Origin: Echinicola pacifica DSM 19836 | GTDB lineage: Bacteria; Bacteroidota; Bacteroidia; Cytophagales; Cyclobacteriaceae | NCBI RefSeq assembly: GCF_000373245.1 | Contig: NZ_KB890754.1 | Location: 342,558 to 406,557 of the forward strand | DNA length: 64,000 bases | Direction of reading: 5' to 3' | Part shown: positions 1-8,388 of the stretch, piece after piece | Layout of the letters: every line of letters begins with the position of its first letter | Numbering within the stretch: the stretch's first letter is position 1 | Position numbers and translations under genes: made by a program | The notes under the pieces: model-generated | Databases searched by the model: none | Seen by the model: only the letters and a program-made list of their open reading frames with translations | What the model was told of the DNA's origin: nothing

Positions 1-835
1 TGGAAATATGACCCAGAAGTGGGTTATTTTTGAAAACGGCCATGATTTCCTGGGGCGCTACAAAGGCACCTATAGGCATACCACCACCCATACCCTTGGC
101 GCATACAATGATATCAGGGGCTATTCCATAATGCTCAAAAGCCCAGAATTTGCCCGTACGACCAAATCCCGCCTGGATTTCATCCAAAATCAATAAGGTG
201 CCTGTTTCATCGCATCGCTTCCTCAATGCTGAGAAATATTCCTGCGTGGCAACTCGTATCCCTGCTTCTCCCTGTACCGTCTCCATTATGACTGCAGCAG
301 TATCTTTGGTGATGCTGTCCAGGAAGTCAAGCTCCCCAAAGGGTATATTGGTGATCCCGGGAAGTAAGGGTCGGTAAGCCCTTTTGAAAATTTCATTTCC
401 ACCGACCGATAGAGAACCATGGCTTGAACCATGATAGGCGTTGACACAGCTGATGATTTCTCTTCTGCCAGTATATCTTTTAGCGAGTTTTAAAGCGCCT
501 TCCACCGCTTCGCTTCCACTATTGACCAGGTACACATTGTCCAGTTGCTCTGGCAGGGTATCGGAGAGGGCCTTGGCCAATTGGGCTTGGGGACTCTGCA
601 CATATTCTCCATATACCATCAGGTGCAGGTATTTGTCTAGTTGCTCCTGAATAGCTCCGATGACTTTGGGATGCCTATGTCCCACATTACTTACCCCAAT
701 TCCTGATATCAAATCGATGTATTTACGGCCTTCAGGCCCGTACATATAGATTCCTTCCGCTTTTTCTATTTCTATCAATAAGGGGAAATCGGTAGTTTGA
801 GCAAGGTGGGATAAGAATAGTTGTCTGTTATTCAT
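1..835 (-). CDS. Class III aminotransferase, 3' end cut by window edge
   Basis: This is a PLP-dependent class III (acetylornithine/ornithine/GABA type) aminotransferase. About 278 N-terminal residues are present and the gene runs off the left edge. The translation begins MNNRQLFLSHLAQT. It holds the substrate-side motif SGIGVSNVGHRHPKV, the cofactor phosphate-binding stretch NSGSEAVEGALKLAKR, the PLP-ring Asp in LILDEIQAGFGRTG, and AKGMGGGMPIGA, whose Lys is the expected Schiff-base residue. All of these are standard for the fold, so the enzyme looks intact where visible. The amino donor cannot be told from sequence; acetylornithine or ornithine is a guess. The gene is divergent from the flavoprotein at 1121, and the 285 bases between them should hold both promoters. 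Confidence 0.9.
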   Translation of the reverse strand, partial: MNNRQLFLSHLAQTTDFPLLIEIEKAEGIYMYGPEGRKYIDLISGIGVSNVGHRHPKVIGAIQEQLDKYLHLMVYGEYVQSPQAQLAKALSDTLPEQLDNVYLVNSGSEAVEGALKLAKRYTGRREIISCVNAYHGSSHGSLSVGGNEIFKRAYRPLLPGITNIPFGELDFLDSITKDTAAVIMETVQGEAGIRVATQEYFSALRKRCDETGTLLILDEIQAGFGRTGKFWAFEHYGIAPDIIVCAKGMGGGMPIGAFVAPQEIMAVFKNNPLLGHIS

Positions 836-1120
836 AGCTTTATCGCGATTTTTGGTTGAATATCTAAGCTCATTGGTAGATTAAGGACGTTAGGCACTGC
901 AAAACTACAAGGAATTGCTGGAAATAGTAAGCATTCGCTGAGGAATCCGGCGAGGCTATCATTCAGCCCTGAGTCCAGCCCATAGTCGGGAGGAGCAAAG
1001 TCTTTGTTTGGGAAGTTCAGGATATGAAAATGGCTTATAAAAGAAAGGAGAACTGGTAAATAAAGTATAATATGTTTTAAATTAGGGTCGAATTTTATTT
1101 CCACCCTTATATCCCCATTC

Positions 1121-2260
1121 ATGAGTCATATATTTGATGTGGCAGTTATCGGAAGCGGCCCTGCGGGTTCGCTCGCTGCATACCAACTGGCTAGCAAAGG
1201 CTTATCTACTGTTTTGATTGATAAAGAATCCCTGCCAAGGTATAAAACCTGTGGTGGAGGCTTCGTATTTAGAGGCCGCAGGAATTTACCCTTTGATATT
1301 TCAGACGTCGTAGAGCGTGAGTTTTACCAGATTCACTTATATTTTGATAGGGATGACTTAGTCCTGACTACAGAGCGGGAGGTTCCCGTGATCAGCATGG
1401 TGATGCGTGATGATTTTGACCATTTTATTGTCAATAAGGCCATCGAAAAAGGGGCAGTGTTGAAAGAAGGTCATAAGTTGAATAAACTTAGTTTTGGCGA
1501 AGCCATCACCCTACATACCGATCAGGGAGATATCATGACCAAAATGGTCGTGGCCGCTGATGGGGCTCTAAGTCCTACCGCCAAGCTGGCTGGGTGGAGC
1601 GAGACGAGGAATTTGATTCCTGCCTTGGAATATGAGGTGGAAGTGAGTCCTGAGGACTTTGAGCGACTGTCTAGCGAGGTTAGGTTTGATGTGGATAGCA
1701 TTCCCTATGGCTATGCCTGGAGCTTCCCTAAGAAGAACCATCTGTCGCTAGGAGTGGCTTCCACCAGGAAAGCCCGCATCGACCTGAAAGCGCATTATAG
1801 GGCTTATTTGGATAAACTCGGGATCAAGGAAGTGATCAGCGAAAAAGCTCATGGTTTCCAGATTCCTGTGGCACCACGGACGGATGGTTTCTTTAGAAAC
1901 GGGGTGTTTTTGATCGGTGATGCTGCTGGATTTGCAGACCCTATCACCGCCGAGGGGATATCCAATGCGCTGAAAAGTGGATCCTTAGTGGCGGAGGCTA
2001 TCGCCCAGTCCGAAGGGGATGTCTCCTTGGCTGGAGCAAGGTATGAGGAACTCCTAAAAGAGCAGCTGCTGCCCGAGCTGAATACCAGCCTGAAGGTCGC
2101 TCAGTGGTTTTATGGACAGAAGAAAATCAGGAATTTCCTAATGAAGAAATATGGTGATCGATTTATCTCGGCCATGACCGATGTATTTATAGGAGAAAGG
2201 TCTCTGCCTACAGATCTTATGGCTAGCCTAAAGAAGAAAATAAAAGAGCTCGTTTATTGA
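1121..2260 (+). CDS. Geranylgeranyl reductase family FAD-dependent oxidoreductase
   Basis: This 379-residue flavoprotein belongs to the geranylgeranyl-reductase / p-hydroxybenzoate-hydroxylase superfamily. The N-terminal dinucleotide-binding motif GSGPAG is at residues 11-16. The PRYKTCGGG segment near residue 40 is typical of the GGR branch. The second FAD motif GDAAGFADPITAEGIS lies near residues 266-281. Family members saturate isoprenoid chains or oxidise small aromatic compounds; the substrate here is unknown. There is no signal peptide, so the protein should be cytosolic or membrane-associated. The ATG follows directly on the intergenic region shared with the divergent aminotransferase. 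No linked isoprenoid gene is visible. Confidence 0.85.
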   Translation: MSHIFDVAVIGSGPAGSLAAYQLASKGLSTVLIDKESLPRYKTCGGGFVFRGRRNLPFDISDVVEREFYQIHLYFDRDDLVLTTEREVPVISMVMRDDFDHFIVNKAIEKGAVLKEGHKLNKLSFGEAITLHTDQGDIMTKMVVAADGALSPTAKLAGWSETRNLIPALEYEVEVSPEDFERLSSEVRFDVDSIPYGYAWSFPKKNHLSLGVASTRKARIDLKAHYRAYLDKLGIKEVISEKAHGFQIPVAPRTDGFFRNGVFLIGDAAGFADPITAEGISNALKSGSLVAEAIAQSEGDVSLAGARYEELLKEQLLPELNTSLKVAQWFYGQKKIRNFLMKKYGDRFISAMTDVFIGERSLPTDLMASLKKKIKELVY

Positions 2261-2458
2261 GAAATTTATAGAGAGATTATAATCATAAGTGTGTTGTTTA
2301 CTTTTATATTGAAGGTAAAAACCTTAATTTTCATAGGCTAAAAATCAAAGTGACTTTTAGAAAGAAATCCTTTGTGGAGTGTGGTGGTTATGAAGTGAGT
2401 GATATTTTTAGCTTTATCGTAAGAGAATCAATTATTATAACCAATAAAACCTATAAGA

Positions 2459-3217
2459 ATGAAATTACAATTTATGTTACCTGCCATTTTGATGGGGACT
2501 TTGAGCGGCTTTGCGGTGCAGGCTCAGCAGACCAGTGTACAGCTGCCGCCAGAGGCCACGGAAGTATGGGAACCTCAAGTGCGCAAAGTGGACCCAGGCA
2601 AGGAAAATCATACACCTCCTTCTGATGCGATAGTATTATTTGACGGAAGTAACCTTGATGCCTGGACCAGCCTCAAAACAGGTGGAGCGGCAAATTGGAC
2701 TATAAATGATGGGTTTTTTACGGTAAACCCAGGTACGGGGGATATCGCCACCAAGGAAAGCTTTGGAGATGTCCAAGTGCATATTGAATGGAAAGCACCC
2801 GATGTAGTGAAAGGAGATGGCCAGGGAAGAGGAAATAGTGGCTTATTTTTCATGAATCGATATGAAGTTCAGATTCTGGATTCCTATGATAATAGAACCT
2901 ATTCTAATGGTCAGGCTGGATCATTATATAAGGAAGGCATTCCTTTAGCGAATGCCACGCGTTCTCCATCCGAATGGAATACCTACGAGGTGATCTTTAC
3001 CGCACCACGCTTCAATAAGGATGGCATCGTGATTTCGCCAGCCTATGTGACGGTTATTCATAATGGCGTTTTGGTTCAGAATCACTATGAAGTGAAAGGA
3101 ACCACCGCCTATATTGGGGTGCACCAATACGAACCACATGCTGCCGAGCTTCCCATAAAACTGCAAGACCATGGTAATTTGGTCAATTTCAGAAATATCT
3201 GGGTGAGAAAATTATAA
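2459..3217 (+). CDS. DUF1080 (3-keto-disaccharide hydrolase family) secreted protein
   Basis: A 252-residue exported protein with a signal peptide (MKLQFMLPAILMGTLSGFAVQAQ, cleavage near residue 23). A single 3-keto-disaccharide hydrolase domain (formerly DUF1080, concanavalin-like fold) spans roughly residues 55-252. Family hallmarks are visible: IVLFDGSNLDAW, GNSGLFF, YEVQILDSY and WNTYEVIF. Characterised members cleave 3-keto-glycosides in the periplasm. It lies 99 bases upstream of a Tat-exported Gfo/Idh/MocA oxidoreductase, the enzyme family that can make 3-keto sugars, so the two may act on the same substrate. A terminator follows at 3228-3275, so the downstream gene probably has its own promoter or depends on read-through. 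Confidence 0.88.
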   Translation: MKLQFMLPAILMGTLSGFAVQAQQTSVQLPPEATEVWEPQVRKVDPGKENHTPPSDAIVLFDGSNLDAWTSLKTGGAANWTINDGFFTVNPGTGDIATKESFGDVQVHIEWKAPDVVKGDGQGRGNSGLFFMNRYEVQILDSYDNRTYSNGQAGSLYKEGIPLANATRSPSEWNTYEVIFTAPRFNKDGIVISPAYVTVIHNGVLVQNHYEVKGTTAYIGVHQYEPHAAELPIKLQDHGNLVNFRNIWVRKL

Positions 3218-3227
3218 TCACATTCCC

Positions 3228-3275
3228 AACCAATACTTAGGCGATACTTTCCCCGCCAGGTATTGGTTTTTTTTT
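3228..3275 (+). terminator. Terminator after DUF1080 gene
   Basis: AACCAATAC pairs with GTATTGGTT, with an inner GGCG/CGCC pairing, and the stem runs straight into a T tract. It sits 10 bases after the DUF1080 stop codon. Confidence 0.75.
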
Positions 3276-3316
3276 GATTACTATATAAAATATACTTAAA
3301 CCAAAATACCTATTTC

Positions 3317-4645
3317 ATGTCTTCTAGAAGGAAATTTTTACAAAATAGCATGCTTGCGGCGGCAGGAATGTCCATGCCATTGATCGTAGATGCAAAAGAA
3401 TTTGGCCTTTTTACCCGTAAAGTGGCCCCCAGCGATCAGATAAACGTAGGCCTCATCGGGGCCAATGGTATGGGCTGGTCCAATATGAATTCTTTCCTGA
3501 AAATGCCACAGGTCAACTGTGTGGCCATTGCCGATATCGACCAATCGGTGCTGGACCGACGCTCCGCCGATGTGGTGAAGCTCCGTGGCAAAAAACCTGC
3601 TCTGTATAAGGATTACCGAAAACTGCTGGAAGATAAGAATATTGATGTGGTAATTATCGGTACTCCTGATCATTGGCATTGCTTGAATTTGGTGGATTCC
3701 CTGTCCGCTGGCAAGCATGCTTATACCGAAAAGCCTCTGGCTAATTCCATTCAAGAGTGTAATATCATGGTTCAGGCTGCTGAGCGCTATGGAAAACTGG
3801 TCCAAGTGGGCCAATGGCAGCGCAGCGGAAGCCAATATGATGAAGCGATTCAATTTGTAAAATCAGGGCAACTCGGAAATATCCGACTCGTCAAATGCTG
3901 GGCTTACCAAGGATGGATGAAGCCAGTGCCCGTAAAACCGAATAGCACGCCTCCTGCAGGGGTGGATTATAAGATGTGGCTAGGACCAGCTCCTGAGCGA
4001 GCATTTAATGAGAATAGATTTCACTTCAACTTTAGGTGGTTTTGGGACTATGCCGGTGGCTTGATGACTGACTGGGGAGTGCACGAGATCGATATCGCCT
4101 TATATGCCATGGGCGTCACCGCACCAAAATCGGTGATGGCCTCAGGAGGAAAATTCGCCTACCCAGACGATGCCTCCGAAACTCCCGATACCTTGCAGAC
4201 CGTTTATGAATTTGATGGTTTCAATATGCTGTGGGAGCATGCCACCGGGATAGATGGGGGAAATTATGGCTATACCGAAGGCATAGCTTTCATAGGAAAC
4301 AATGCCACGCTTGTGGTCAATAGAGGCGGATGGGAGATAATTGCCGAGAAAAAAGATGGCAAGGAACTGCTCGCCAGCATGCCTAGAGTAAAGCCGGAAG
4401 GTAATGCTCTGGATCGCCATACGGTGAACTTTGTGGAGTCTATCAAAGCCAATGACCCTTCCATGCTCAATTGTGCCATTCAAACAGGCAGTATCGCCGC
4501 GATCAATGCGCATATGGGTAATATCGCCTTCAAAACTGGTAATAAAATTTATTGGGATGCAGACAAAGGCTTATTTACAAATGATGAAGCCAATAAATTG
4601 GTCAATGCTCACTACCATAATGGCTGGGAATTGCCAAAAATTTAA
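3317..4645 (+). CDS. Gfo/Idh/MocA family oxidoreductase, Tat-exported
   Basis: A 442-residue NAD(P)-dependent sugar oxidoreductase. The N-terminus SSRRKFLQNS followed by a hydrophobic stretch is a twin-arginine signal, so the protein is probably exported folded with its cofactor bound. The nucleotide-binding motif GLIGANGMG covers residues 45-53, and the catalytic-site EKPLANS is at 138-144. GGLMTDWGVHEIDIALY, which supplies the His/Asp pair of this family, is near residue 245. Family members oxidise or reduce a sugar hydroxyl, often at C3. Together with the DUF1080 gene upstream and the DUF6807 gene downstream, this suggests periplasmic 3-keto-glycoside metabolism; the substrate is not known. 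A strong terminator follows. Confidence 0.9.
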   Translation: MSSRRKFLQNSMLAAAGMSMPLIVDAKEFGLFTRKVAPSDQINVGLIGANGMGWSNMNSFLKMPQVNCVAIADIDQSVLDRRSADVVKLRGKKPALYKDYRKLLEDKNIDVVIIGTPDHWHCLNLVDSLSAGKHAYTEKPLANSIQECNIMVQAAERYGKLVQVGQWQRSGSQYDEAIQFVKSGQLGNIRLVKCWAYQGWMKPVPVKPNSTPPAGVDYKMWLGPAPERAFNENRFHFNFRWFWDYAGGLMTDWGVHEIDIALYAMGVTAPKSVMASGGKFAYPDDASETPDTLQTVYEFDGFNMLWEHATGIDGGNYGYTEGIAFIGNNATLVVNRGGWEIIAEKKDGKELLASMPRVKPEGNALDRHTVNFVESIKANDPSMLNCAIQTGSIAAINAHMGNIAFKTGNKIYWDADKGLFTNDEANKLVNAHYHNGWELPKI

Positions 4646-4663
4646 TTGAACATAACTTACAGG

Positions 4664-4712
4664 AAAGAGCTTATTGCGATTTATTAAAATCACCAATAAG
4701 CTCTTTTTTTTT
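4664..4712 (+). terminator. Terminator after Gfo/Idh/MocA gene
   Basis: AAAGAGCTTATTG pairs perfectly over 13 bases with CAATAAGCTCTTT across a 17-base loop, followed by a run of ten T. Confidence 0.9.
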
Positions 4713-4868
4713 GAAAGTGATCGTAGGCTTATTCCCCGGGAGCTGACTTTCTTTTTTGGGTAATTGGATTGATTACGTGGGACTTCAGACTTTTTAATAG
4801 AGCTTTAGCAAAGCACTTAGAAACCATTGCTGAAGCAAGATTATCAAATGAGGAACGTGAATCAGCCC

Positions 4869-5798
4869 TTAGTCTCGTTTTTTGGCAAAATCCTTATAGA
4901 TCTTTTCTATTTGTTTTGGGCTTAGGTTTTCATATACCAAAATCATATTCCTGAAGTCCAGAGATTGACCTTTAGGAATAGAGAGGGCTTGCTGGCCTGG
5001 AAAAGCCATGTTTTGCATGCTGTTGGCACTGCGGAGGATCCAGCCTTGATAATTGGGTAAATGCGCTGGCTCGCCCATAATTACCAGCCCTGACTGATTT
5101 TGGCCATCGTAGCTTCCTTGCATATCCATCCAGGGGCCGGCTTGTACGGGTAGATTTTGTGGGCTGATTTCCTTGCCTTGAGAGTGGAATTCCAGGTCAT
5201 CAGGGAGTTTTATTCGCGGGGAGAAGCCACCATAGCCCTTCGCGTCTTCCGAGCCTCCAATTGATAGCCCCTCGACCAGGGCGCTAAGACTAATGTCAAA
5301 GGTCAGGGTATAGGCATTGTCCTTGATTCTAGAAAAGCTGATAAGTATTTCCTCTTCCATTACCGGAGCCTGGTGAAGGCTATCTGCCAGCCATTGTACG
5401 GTGGCTTTGATCCAAGCTTTGCTGCCTTTAACCTGCGTGGAGGTTTGCGTTACCTTCCAGGAAATTCCCTCGCAAAACCAGGGATCAGCGATTCGTTTGC
5501 CGGAAACATACAGCTGATGCCAGGTCCAGAATATCCCTCGGTGGTGATAGTGATCTTCAGGAAAATCCTCAGTCAGTAGCTCACCATTATTGCCATAGAG
5601 AGGATGGACATAATTGGCTCGTGGGTATTTTCCATCTAAGGTTTTTGTTGCGGTTTGATAAAAAAATCGATTTGAACCCTCCTCCGTCAGCATGATTCCA
5701 CCTTCAGACTCCTTAAACTCCAGCTGCTGCGCTTGGGCAGAACTGGTGTAGGTGCATAGTATAAGTAAGAATAGTAGGCTAGGGCTTAGGATTTTCAT
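4869..5798 (-). CDS. DUF6807 (PmoA-like) secreted protein
   Basis: A 309-residue exported protein with a clear signal peptide (MKILSPSLLFLLILCTYTSSAQA). The mature part matches the DUF6807 / PmoA-like family common in Bacteroidota and Planctomycetota. Recognisable segments are ANYVHPLYG, the histidine-rich DHYHHRGIFWTWHQ near residues 82-95, and GGFSPRIKLP. No reaction has been firmly assigned to the family. Genes of this type often neighbour Gfo/Idh/MocA oxidoreductases, as here, where the two converge tail to tail. A role in sugar or glycoside processing is inference from context. The histidine cluster could bind metal. Confidence 0.8.
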   Translation of the reverse strand: MKILSPSLLFLLILCTYTSSAQAQQLEFKESEGGIMLTEEGSNRFFYQTATKTLDGKYPRANYVHPLYGNNGELLTEDFPEDHYHHRGIFWTWHQLYVSGKRIADPWFCEGISWKVTQTSTQVKGSKAWIKATVQWLADSLHQAPVMEEEILISFSRIKDNAYTLTFDISLSALVEGLSIGGSEDAKGYGGFSPRIKLPDDLEFHSQGKEISPQNLPVQAGPWMDMQGSYDGQNQSGLVIMGEPAHLPNYQGWILRSANSMQNMAFPGQQALSIPKGQSLDFRNMILVYENLSPKQIEKIYKDFAKKRD

Positions 5799-5929
5799 GT
5801 TGTAGGTGTTTGGGTTGGTGAAAATAATAGCTAATCATCTGGGGTAAACTTATGGTGCCTTGGCAGCTAATTGTTATTCACTAGGCTTTCATGACGCTTG
5901 TCTTCAAAAATGAAGAGGATTGGATAAAA

Positions 5930-5969
5930 AACAATAAAGCAGCAAACTGGAAGGACCAATTTGCTGCTT
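5930..5969 (-). terminator. Terminator after transketolase C-terminal gene
   Basis: Read on the minus strand, AAGCAGCAAA pairs with TTTGCTGCTT (10 bp, stem 5937-5969) and is followed by TATTGTTTTTTATCC. It lies 20 bases past the stop at 5989 and closes the transketolase transcript. Confidence 0.75.
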
Positions 5970-5988
5970 CATCAATTTCCATTAAGGA

Positions 5989-6957
5989 TTATTTTCTGCC
6001 AATTGCTTTTTTAGCAGCCTTAACGATATTTTCTGCATTCAGACCATATTTCTCTAATAGGTCCTCAGGTTTCCCTGACTCACCAAAAGAATCGTCCACT
6101 CCAATAAATTCCTGTGGAGCAGGGCTGTTTCTAATCAAGGTTTGCGCAATGCTATCGCCTAAGCCACCGTTATATTGGTGCTCTTCGGCACTCACACAGC
6201 AGCCTGTCTTGGCTACCGATTCCAAAATCGCCTGCGTATCGAGAGGCTTTATGGTGTGGATATTGATTACTTCTGCGGAGATGCCTTCTTCTCTAAGCAT
6301 GGCTTCAGCCACGACCGCTTCCCATACCAAATGACCTGTTGCAAAAATGGTAACATCGGTACCTTCGATCATTTTCCAGGCTTTACCAATTTCGAATTTC
6401 TGATCCGAAGGAGTGAAGATAGGCCATTTTGGACGACCAAATCTCAGGTAAACCGGGCCATGATATTCTGCAATTGCTAGGGTTGCGGCTTTGGTTTGGT
6501 TATAATCGCAAGGATTGATCACCGTCATATTAGGAAGCATTTTCATCATTCCTAAGTCCTCAAGGATCTGGTGAGTAGCACCATCTTCTCCTAAAGTGAG
6601 ACCCGCGTGAGAAGCACAAATTTTGACGTTTTTGTCAGAATAAGCGATTGACTGTCTGATTTGATCATATACACGGCCGGTAGAGAAATTGGCAAATGTT
6701 CCTGTAAAAGGAATTTTACCATTGATGGTCATACCAGCGGCAAGGCCCATCATATTGGCTTCTGCGATACCTACCTGGAAGAATCTCTCAGGAAATTCTT
6801 TTTGAAAAGCACCCATTTTTAGGGAGCCGATCAAGTCAGCACATAGACCAACCACATTAGGGTTCTTGCGACCTGCCTCTACAAGGCCGTCACCAAAACC
6901 TGATCGGGTATCGCTTTTCTCAGTATAAGTATATTTAGTGTCTAAGGTTTTTTCCAT
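5989..6957 (-). CDS. Transketolase, C-terminal subunit
   Basis: A 322-residue protein holding the pyrimidine-binding and C-terminal domains of transketolase. The catalytic Glu in VGIAEANMMGLAAGM is residue 66. GLTLGEDGATHQ (119-130) is the usual transketolase signature of this half. With the N-terminal half encoded immediately upstream it transfers two-carbon units between pentose- and hexose-phosphates using thiamine diphosphate. The two-gene form is common in Bacteroidota and some archaea. The 53-base gap to the N-terminal gene and the terminator downstream indicate co-transcription. Confidence 0.93.
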   Translation of the reverse strand: MEKTLDTKYTYTEKSDTRSGFGDGLVEAGRKNPNVVGLCADLIGSLKMGAFQKEFPERFFQVGIAEANMMGLAAGMTINGKIPFTGTFANFSTGRVYDQIRQSIAYSDKNVKICASHAGLTLGEDGATHQILEDLGMMKMLPNMTVINPCDYNQTKAATLAIAEYHGPVYLRFGRPKWPIFTPSDQKFEIGKAWKMIEGTDVTIFATGHLVWEAVVAEAMLREEGISAEVINIHTIKPLDTQAILESVAKTGCCVSAEEHQYNGGLGDSIAQTLIRNSPAPQEFIGVDDSFGESGKPEDLLEKYGLNAENIVKAAKKAIGRK

Positions 6958-7010
6958 GGTTTACAATGTTTGTTGTTGCACTTGGAGGCAACAGGATGTT
7001 AATGATTTGA

Positions 7011-7862
7011 TTAATAATCGCCCAGTGATTCTTCCAGTTGGCCCAAGGCATTTTCTAATTGCTCGTCACTTGGAGCAATTCCGTGCCATTTGTGTGTGCC
7101 CACCATGAAGTCTACTCCAAAACCCATCTCTGTATGAAGGAGGTTTAACACTGGCTTACCATTACCCAATAGTGCTTTTGCTTTCTCTAATCCTTCCACC
7201 ACAGATGCCATATCGTTACCTTTTACAGTCTCGATAACCTGCCATCCAAAGGCTTCCCATTTAGCTTTCAAATCATCTAAATCCATCACCACTGCCGTAG
7301 GGCCATCGATCTGCTGACGATTAAAGTCGATCGTTGCGATCAAATTGTCCACCTTATGGTGAGGAGCATACATCGCAGCTTCCCAGATTTGACCTTCCTG
7401 CTGTTCACCATCGCCCATAAGTGCATATACTATGCCTTTATCACCATCGATTTTCTTCGCCTGAGCGGCTCCGATAGCGACAGATAGCCCCTGTCCCAAT
7501 GAGCCAGAAGCGATTCTGATTCCTGGTAAGCCTTCTTCTGTGGCTGGGTGACCTTGCACTCGGCTGTTGATCTTTCTGAAAGTCTTCAGCTCTTCCAGGT
7601 CAAAATATCCTGATCTGGCCAATACGCTGTACCATACAGGGGAAATATGTCCGTTTGAAAGGAAAAATAGGTCTTCACCCTTTCCTTCCATGGAAAATTC
7701 AGAATTGTGATTCAGTTGGTTAAAATACAGGGCAACGAAAAATTCGGTGCAACCCAAAGAGGCTCCAGGATGGCCGGATTGTACCTCATGCACCATGCGC
7801 AAAATGTCTCTCCTGACCTGTGAGGCCGTCTTTTGTAATTGTTCGGTTGTTAGTTTTTCCAT
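7011..7862 (-). CDS. Transketolase, N-terminal subunit
   Basis: A 283-residue protein carrying the thiamine-diphosphate pyrophosphate-binding domain. The GHPG motif is at residues 30-33, and the Mg/ThDP motif MGDGEQQEGQIWEA is near 148-161. It pairs with the C-terminal subunit encoded just downstream to make a full transketolase, working in the non-oxidative pentose phosphate pathway. The gene follows a Bcp peroxiredoxin by only 11 bases, so peroxiredoxin and transketolase may share one transcript. Confidence 0.93.
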   Translation of the reverse strand: MEKLTTEQLQKTASQVRRDILRMVHEVQSGHPGASLGCTEFFVALYFNQLNHNSEFSMEGKGEDLFFLSNGHISPVWYSVLARSGYFDLEELKTFRKINSRVQGHPATEEGLPGIRIASGSLGQGLSVAIGAAQAKKIDGDKGIVYALMGDGEQQEGQIWEAAMYAPHHKVDNLIATIDFNRQQIDGPTAVVMDLDDLKAKWEAFGWQVIETVKGNDMASVVEGLEKAKALLGNGKPVLNLLHTEMGFGVDFMVGTHKWHGIAPSDEQLENALGQLEESLGDY

Positions 7863-7873
7863 TTTAAAGGAAC

Positions 7874-8323
7874 TTAGTTAAGTATTTGATTTGAATGTTC
7901 TTTTGTCTTTACCTTCTCAATGATATCAGCAATATTGCCCTCTTCATCGATCACAAAGGTGGTACGCACAGTGCCCATATAGGTCCTGCCGTAATTGTTC
8001 TTCTCCCTCCACGTATTGTACTTCTCATGCACCACCTTGTCCTCATCAGCAATCAATGGAAATGGTAGCTCATGCTTTTCAATGAACTTCTGGTGAGACT
8101 TTTCGGAATCGGTGCTGATTCCTAATACAACGTAACCCGCGTTGAGTAAGGCTTCATAGTTATCCCGTAAATCACATGCCTGCGCTGTGCAGCCAGGGGT
8201 GTTGTCCTTAGGATAAAAGTATAAAACAACCTTCTTGCCTTTGAATTCAGACAATTTGATGAGCTTGCCATCTTGGTCTTTTGCTTCAAAATCAGGGGCT
8301 TTACTGCCTACTTCAAGTGCCAT
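7874..8323 (-). CDS. bcp: Thioredoxin-dependent peroxiredoxin, Bcp/PrxQ type
   Basis: A 149-residue cytosolic peroxiredoxin that reduces hydrogen peroxide and organic hydroperoxides with thioredoxin as donor. PGCTAQACDLRD supplies the peroxidatic Cys45 and the resolving Cys50 five residues later, the spacing of the Bcp/PrxQ class. The length is typical for the family. It lies 65 bases downstream of the M23 peptidase gene and 11 bases upstream of the transketolase N-terminal gene, all on the minus strand. A short minus-strand operon is likely. Confidence 0.92.
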   Translation of the reverse strand: MALEVGSKAPDFEAKDQDGKLIKLSEFKGKKVVLYFYPKDNTPGCTAQACDLRDNYEALLNAGYVVLGISTDSEKSHQKFIEKHELPFPLIADEDKVVHEKYNTWREKNNYGRTYMGTVRTTFVIDEEGNIADIIEKVKTKEHSNQILN

Positions 8324-8388
8324 AATTTTAAGTTTATGAGTTTAAGTGTTGTTTTGACATTTAAATTTCCGAATATTTTGTCAGAAAC

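Noticed and set aside
832..1122. 96-codon minus-strand frame between the first two genes
   Set aside because: It overlaps the aminotransferase start, has no family resemblance and fills a divergent promoter region.
4769..4954. 61-codon plus-strand frame
   Set aside because: It overlaps the end of the DUF6807 gene in antisense and shows no conserved motif, although its middle looks protein-like.
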